Shown piece by piece: positions 18,720 to 22,064 of a stretch of 22,064 bases of DNA (within the stretch, counting starts at the first letter, position 1; each line of letters starts with the position of its first letter). Below the pieces are notes generated by a model. That model saw nothing but the letters and a program-made list of their open reading frames with translations, was not told the origin of the DNA and made no database searches. Position numbers and translations under genes: made by a program. Source of the DNA: Nemertoderma westbladi (Eukaryota; Xenacoelomorpha; Nemertodermatida; Nemertodermatidae); NCBI GenBank assembly GCA_032718475.1, contig JAUCBJ010005381.1:1-22064 (forward strand), written 5' to 3'.

Positions 18720-19570
18720 TGGTATTTTATCGTCTTTCATATTGTATGTTCTTCGACAACCTCACATTCAATATAATATTGTATTCTATGGTATTCTTAG
18801 TCACAGCCTCAAGCACAGGTACGGATTACAGCCAATAATAGCAGCCAAAGAAGCAATGGGTGGTTTTGTGGAACATATTCCACTACTATTTACACTACTA
18901 TTCCACTATTATTTACAAATTATATTGTGTCAACACGTACATAGAAGATGGACCAAGTCCATCCAGCCCGCTGACTTTGACCTTTTAAAACTATCAGTTT
19001 AATGTGTAACTTCGGTGCCATTTCACTGCCTTTAGTCCAGCATGCTGGCTAAAGTTTTAAGGTTAATATAATTGAATTGAATATAATTGAATTGAACTTC
19101 ATATCGATGTTGTTAACCAACGCCTGGCTCGCTACCTGGACCATATGGCGTTCTGTTTGGGGACTGACAAGCAGGCAATGGCCGTCCTTCCAGCCGCCGA
19201 TCACCCAGTTGAAAGTCCAGCTGCATTGGGAGGAGGTGGTGATCCCGACTGGCATGTTGGTGTAGTGAACCACCCCTTCGCGGCTGAACTATTTCTTCCC
19301 AACCCAACCCCGACCACCCCTTCGTGGCCGAACCATTCCAACCCACCCCACCACCGAACCAAATGCCATACGCGGGCGATGACTGGCTAATTCAAGAGCT
19401 TTAGTTTTAGATACTTTTGATTTGATTATTATAATGATAAATTCAAAGTGCAATATTTCGGCAATATACTGACTATACTTTCGACCAATTACCTATGGTA
19501 TGTGTACTGTGGTACTCAATACAACAACAATAATACAATAATTAATAAATTAAGTTTTTTTAGTTAAAAT
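18720..19570. other. Central loop of the nested foldback elements
   Basis: About 850 bp of unpaired sequence at the apex of the inverted repeats. Left half: AT-rich with a short frame of 86 codons of no recognisable family. It also has two adjacent copies of AATATAATTGAATTGA (about 19069-19100). Right half: a GC-richer open frame, listed separately. Confidence 0.6.
19103..19390 (+). CDS. GC-rich open frame of unknown nature at the foldback apex
   Basis: The frame is open from at least 19103 to a stop ending at 19390, with an internal ATG at 19145. I do not recognise it. The product would be Pro/His/Gly-rich (AALGGGGDPDWHVGVV, then NPTPTTPSWPNHSNPPHH). A 20-bp segment, ACCACCCCTTCGCGGCTGAA, recurs about 46 bp later with two changes, so part of the frame is a local duplication. 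Base composition differs from the AT-rich surroundings, which suggests captured or foreign sequence. It could equally be a chance frame. Confidence 0.25.
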   Translation: MDVVNQRLARYLDHMAFCLGTDKQAMAVLPAADHPVESPAALGGGGDPDWHVGVVNHPFAAELFLPNPTPTTPSWPNHSNPPHHRTKCHTRAMTG

Positions 19571-19587
19571 CCCCCCCCCCCCCCCCC
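19571..19587 (+). repeat. Poly-C tract (17 C)
   Basis: Mirror partner of the 25-G run at 18695, at the inner edge of the right B arm. Confidence 0.95.
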
Positions 19588-19705
19588 TGGATACTCCCAT
19601 GCTGTAAAACATTATTACATTACATTTTTCGAACCTTTCTCATCTGTACGTAAACACCATAGAATAATATTGATAATGATTCCCTATGTAAAACCAAGAC
19701 AATAG

Positions 19706-19830
19706 ATTAGCCGTAACGCGACTTTTTGAGTAGCCGTACCGCGACTTTCAAAGTCGCGTTACGGCTACTCTGAAAATTAGCCGTACGCACTTTCCGTAAC
19801 GCGACATTAGCCGTACCGCCACTGCGCCGT
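19706..19830. repeat. GTCGCGTTACGGCTAAT motif cluster, right
   Basis: About six full or partial copies, mostly inverted (ATTAGCCGTAACGCGAC at 19706-19722; a CCGTACCGCGAC variant at about 19731), with one in forward orientation near 19753. It mirrors the left cluster. Confidence 0.85.
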
Positions 19831-19891
19831 CGCAAGTGGTCGGCTGGTCGGCTTACATATATCATCATAGTCGACTATGCAAGACTACATG

Positions 19892-19985
19892 ACTGGCAAG
19901 CTAAATATATTAGGATGCCCAAACTGACAAGTTAAATATATTAGCTTGCCCAAATGGGCAAGTTAATGTATATTCGCTTGCTCAA
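19892..19985 (+). repeat. 31-bp tandem repeat, three copies
   Basis: Units start ACTGGCAAGCTAAATATATT, ACTGACAAGTTAAATATATT and ATGGGCAAGTTAATGTATAT, each ending in a TGCCCAA- or TGCTCAA-like box. Confidence 0.85.
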
Positions 19986-20151
19986 TTTGGCACGTACTGT
20001 AATGTATTTATTTGGTTTTGATTTATTGTGTTCAATTGTGCTTTGCAGTTTAATTTTTGTGCATTATTTAGGTTTTCAAATTCATGAATTTTCATTGAAC
20101 TACCGTTAGGTGTTTTATGATATATGTAACAATACATGCAACAGAAAACTG

Positions 20152-20358
20152 CTATTTTACAAAATCTTTACGTTTTAGGAAAGCGGCCTCTTTTACTTTC
20201 CTGCAATGGGCACAGGCGCGGTACTCTACTCCACCGTGTATTTTCTTAAGTCCCCATCTGTACGCAATATTTATATCACCATCTTTAATTGTACGAACCT
20301 GCCCAGAAGGCCTCTTACTTGGGACTTTCTGGGCCTCACCAAAATACATGGTTAACAC
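20152..20358 (-). CDS. Short frame with CxxC motif, possible transposase zinc-finger remnant
   Basis: A minus-strand frame of 68 codons. It contains GDINIAYRWGLKKIHGGVEY followed by RACAHCRKVKEAAF: an aromatic/basic strand-like segment, then C-x2-C. This loosely recalls the zinc-binding N-terminal modules (e.g. FLYWCH-type) of Mutator-like transposases, but the distal His/Cys ligands are not evident and the frame is short. It lies inside outer element A, whose long terminal inverted repeats would suit a Mutator-like relative. This is a weak call by pattern only. Confidence 0.25.
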   Translation of the reverse strand: MLTMYFGEAQKVPSKRPSGQVRTIKDGDINIAYRWGLKKIHGGVEYRACAHCRKVKEAAFLKRKDFVK

Positions 20359-20543
20359 GACGACGTACAGAGTATCCTTTACAACACTATTCCAGGGCAG
20401 GGAAGTTAAACTTTTATTAGCATTGCAACTAACGAACGAAAGTGCTATAGTGTTGTATATTTATAATGTCCTGCTTGTTTCACTTTTCACTTTTACTTGT
20501 ATTGTTGATAGTATAGTGTATTCTCCTGCAATAAAGAAATAAT

Positions 20544-20711
20544 TTTGCCGAAACGCAACCTTTTGCCGAAGCGCAACTTTTTTGCCGAATCGCGACTTTT
20601 TTTCCCGAAACGCATCTTTTTTGCCGAAACGCAACTTTTTTTGCCGAAACGCGACTGTTGCCGAAACGAAACTTTTTTGCCAAATCGCGACTTTTTTTGC
20701 CGAAACGCATC
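20544..20711 (-). repeat. TTTGCCGAAACGCAAC short tandem array
   Basis: About nine copies, the inverted counterpart of the array at 17847-17957 but longer (nine versus about six). Confidence 0.9.
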
Positions 20712-21127
20712 ACACCATTTATTTACTAGAATAAATAGCCTGCAGCGGAAGCAAATATTACACATGCAACATTCGAAAGGCCATAACTCCTATTTCCTAA
20801 CCAAATTCAAATATTATTACATATTTGGAATCCTTGCAGGGTCAGCTTTCCACTAGTACAAATAAATTACTATAAGGTTGAAGAACAACTGCGGTGTAAC
20901 TGGTGTAATATCGCAAGAGACACTTTTTTTAACGCTTGTAGCTAAAGAACGAAAGCAGAAATAAAAATTCTGGCTCACCCAGTCAGTGGTCGGGAGGTGA
21001 AACTAACTCTGTTTCAAATTTCATGCAATCTCATTAAGATTTGTAGAAAAATTTGGGGTGGGGTGGGGTAGGTACCGGAATAACGACATTATTTTCTAGG
21101 ACATGGTGTATGGTCATGCTCACTCCA
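20544..21127 (-). mobile_element. Outer foldback element A, right arm
   Basis: Reverse complement of 17295-17957. It begins with about nine TTTGCCGAAACGCAACTTTT-like units, then CCTGCAGCGGAAGCAAATAT, the CAAATTCAAATAT block, GTCAGTGGTCGGGAGGTGAA and GGGGTGGGGTGGGG (counterpart of the left poly-C), then CATGGTGTATGGTC. Similarity fades at about 21127-21165. Confidence 0.8.
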
Positions 21128-21165
21128 TCACAAACCTTTGTGACTCCGCCCTGCCCTACATTATA

Positions 21166-22064
21166 AACTAACTTTCTCCTCAACATAATATTGTCATTAT
21201 TTTCTCCGAGTTTCTTCCGTTCATAAAGACGAGTTCACCCAATTTATCTATCCAACTTCGTCATTCTATTTATATATTATTATTCAGCACGAAGACGGGG
21301 GGTGTTTTAATGTTTATATTCTTAGGAAGAAGTCCACATTAATTTATTGTTGCAACTCCGGCCTTCTTGCCGTAATCAATGAATTATTTATGAAGGTTCT
21401 ACACTTTGGTGGTGCTACATTGTGTACATTTTTCCCTCTCCAGTATATTTATAGAGGTTTTATAAATAATTACGAGTTAATTTGTGAAACTTGAAGGTAA
21501 AAGTCACTCAAAAATTAATCATTATTTTTCTTATTTATTCATTTTAATTAAATTAATTTAATGGTCTATTCGACTATTGCCGGTGGGGGTGGTGGAGCAA
21601 TAACATATTTTTATTCATTGCATCCCATATTATTCTCCGTGGTAAACAAAATTATTTTTTCTCAAAAAGTCAAAATACCTTAATTGGGATATAAATGACC
21701 TGCTCAGATAGAAATTCATCAATGTTGATAATATATCCATGTTCGTGGGGTAAAGTGAGCGAGCTTAGCGTCGGGTACTAGTCGCCCTCTAGCAGGGGGG
21801 TGGAGTACTCCTGAATCCCCCCAAGCTAATTTTATTTCAGACTTTGACTGACTATAAATGCGAACCAACACCAAGTTTTGTTTAATTTCGTCAGTTTATT
21901 ATCGAGCAGTCATTTCCATTTATTTCTCTGATGTTTCAATAGGCGAGACGACTGGCTTGGTTGTATTGTTGTATACGGGGTTCACAATAAGTTAAGGAAT
22001 TTTCCGGAAATATGTTTTGTCTTAGGAATTATCTGGAAACATTTTCTGTTTAATAGTCTGAGTA
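21166..22064. other. Right-hand stretch, presumed EFHD intron 3
   Basis: No exon encoding the expected FFEAK-type continuation of the EFHD protein was found in any frame, and no other gene is recognised. Two imperfect ~30-bp tandem copies (AAGGAATTTTCCGGAAATAT and AGGAATTATCTGGAAACATT) lie at about 21994-22053. Confidence 0.5.

Larger units (their letters stand above)
18220..19862. mobile_element. Inner foldback element B, nested in element A
   Basis: The outer ends 18220-18246 and 19836-19862 are inverted repeats (25 of 27 agree; core GCCGAMCAGCCGACCAC). Inner arms 18492-18719 and 19571-19830 are also mutual reverse complements, e.g. CAGATGAGAAAGGTTCGAAA at about 18639 and its mate near 19630. 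Left sequence 18250-18490 has no mate, so the left arm probably gained an insertion or the right lost a segment. The arms close on a 25-G run (18695-18719) and a 17-C run (19571-19587). No transposase is recognised inside. Confidence 0.78.
19863..20543. other. Spacer between element B and arm A
   Basis: Contains the three-copy 31-bp repeat and a short minus-strand frame with a CxxC motif, both listed separately. The rest is AT-rich with no gene. Confidence 0.5.

Noticed and set aside
20117-20542. A 141-codon plus-strand frame
   Set aside because: It is antisense to the CxxC-containing minus frame, rich in hydrophobic residues from AT-rich DNA, and extends into the A-arm repeat.
20545-20856. 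Frames of 77-103 codons on either strand over the right A-arm array
   Set aside because: They are translations of the short tandem array and change phase from unit to unit.
21840-21900. Possible splice acceptor TTTTATTTCAG near 21839 as EFHD exon 4
   Set aside because: The following codons (TLTDYKCEP, then a stop) do not match the family's C-terminal region.

Overview
The window looks like a piece of an invertebrate animal genome, probably a marine or aquatic species; the species cannot be named from the sequence. Three things point this way. There is a multi-exon gene with clean GT-AG introns encoding an EF-hand protein of the EFHD1/EFHD2 (swiprosin) family, a metazoan family. The transposable elements are eukaryotic: an APE-type LINE, a pogo/Tigger-like element, a Tc1/mariner element and foldback elements. 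There are also very long minisatellites. No bacterial-style operon is present.

Layout. 1 to about 3.24 kb: a minus-strand non-LTR retrotransposon (endonuclease plus reverse transcriptase), frameshifted just after the FADD motif and running off the left edge. 3.28-3.75 kb: an unidentified plus-strand open frame with a very basic C-terminus. 3.75-5.03 kb: no recognised gene. 5.03-9.36 kb: a satellite block made of a short G-rich piece, eleven copies of a 68-bp repeat, then 3.4 kb of an 8/16-bp repeat carrying CCC every 8 bases (GGG on the minus strand). 10.33-10.57 kb: a MITE-like element that contains the 68-bp monomer. 10.9-13.19 kb: an apparently complete pogo/Tigger-like transposon whose 511-aa transposase ends in a PHD-type zinc finger.

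13.565 kb to beyond the window: the EFHD-family gene on the plus strand. Exons 1-3 are visible and all introns are phase 0; the last coding exon was not found and should lie beyond 22.06 kb. Its introns are full of mobile DNA. Intron 1 holds a decayed mariner element. Intron 2 holds a 58-bp-arm foldback MITE and related hairpins. Intron 3 holds two nested long inverted repeats (about 17.3-21.13 kb outside, 18.22-19.86 kb inside) with poly-G/C tracts at their edges.

The most unusual signals are three. The minus strand of the 3.4-kb array is an almost uninterrupted G-quadruplex-compatible sequence. The transposase is fused to a PHD finger in an intact frame with identifiable terminal repeats. 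The two nested foldback elements in EFHD intron 3 both carry small arrays of a related CpG-containing 17-mer (GTYGCGTTWCGGCWAAW).
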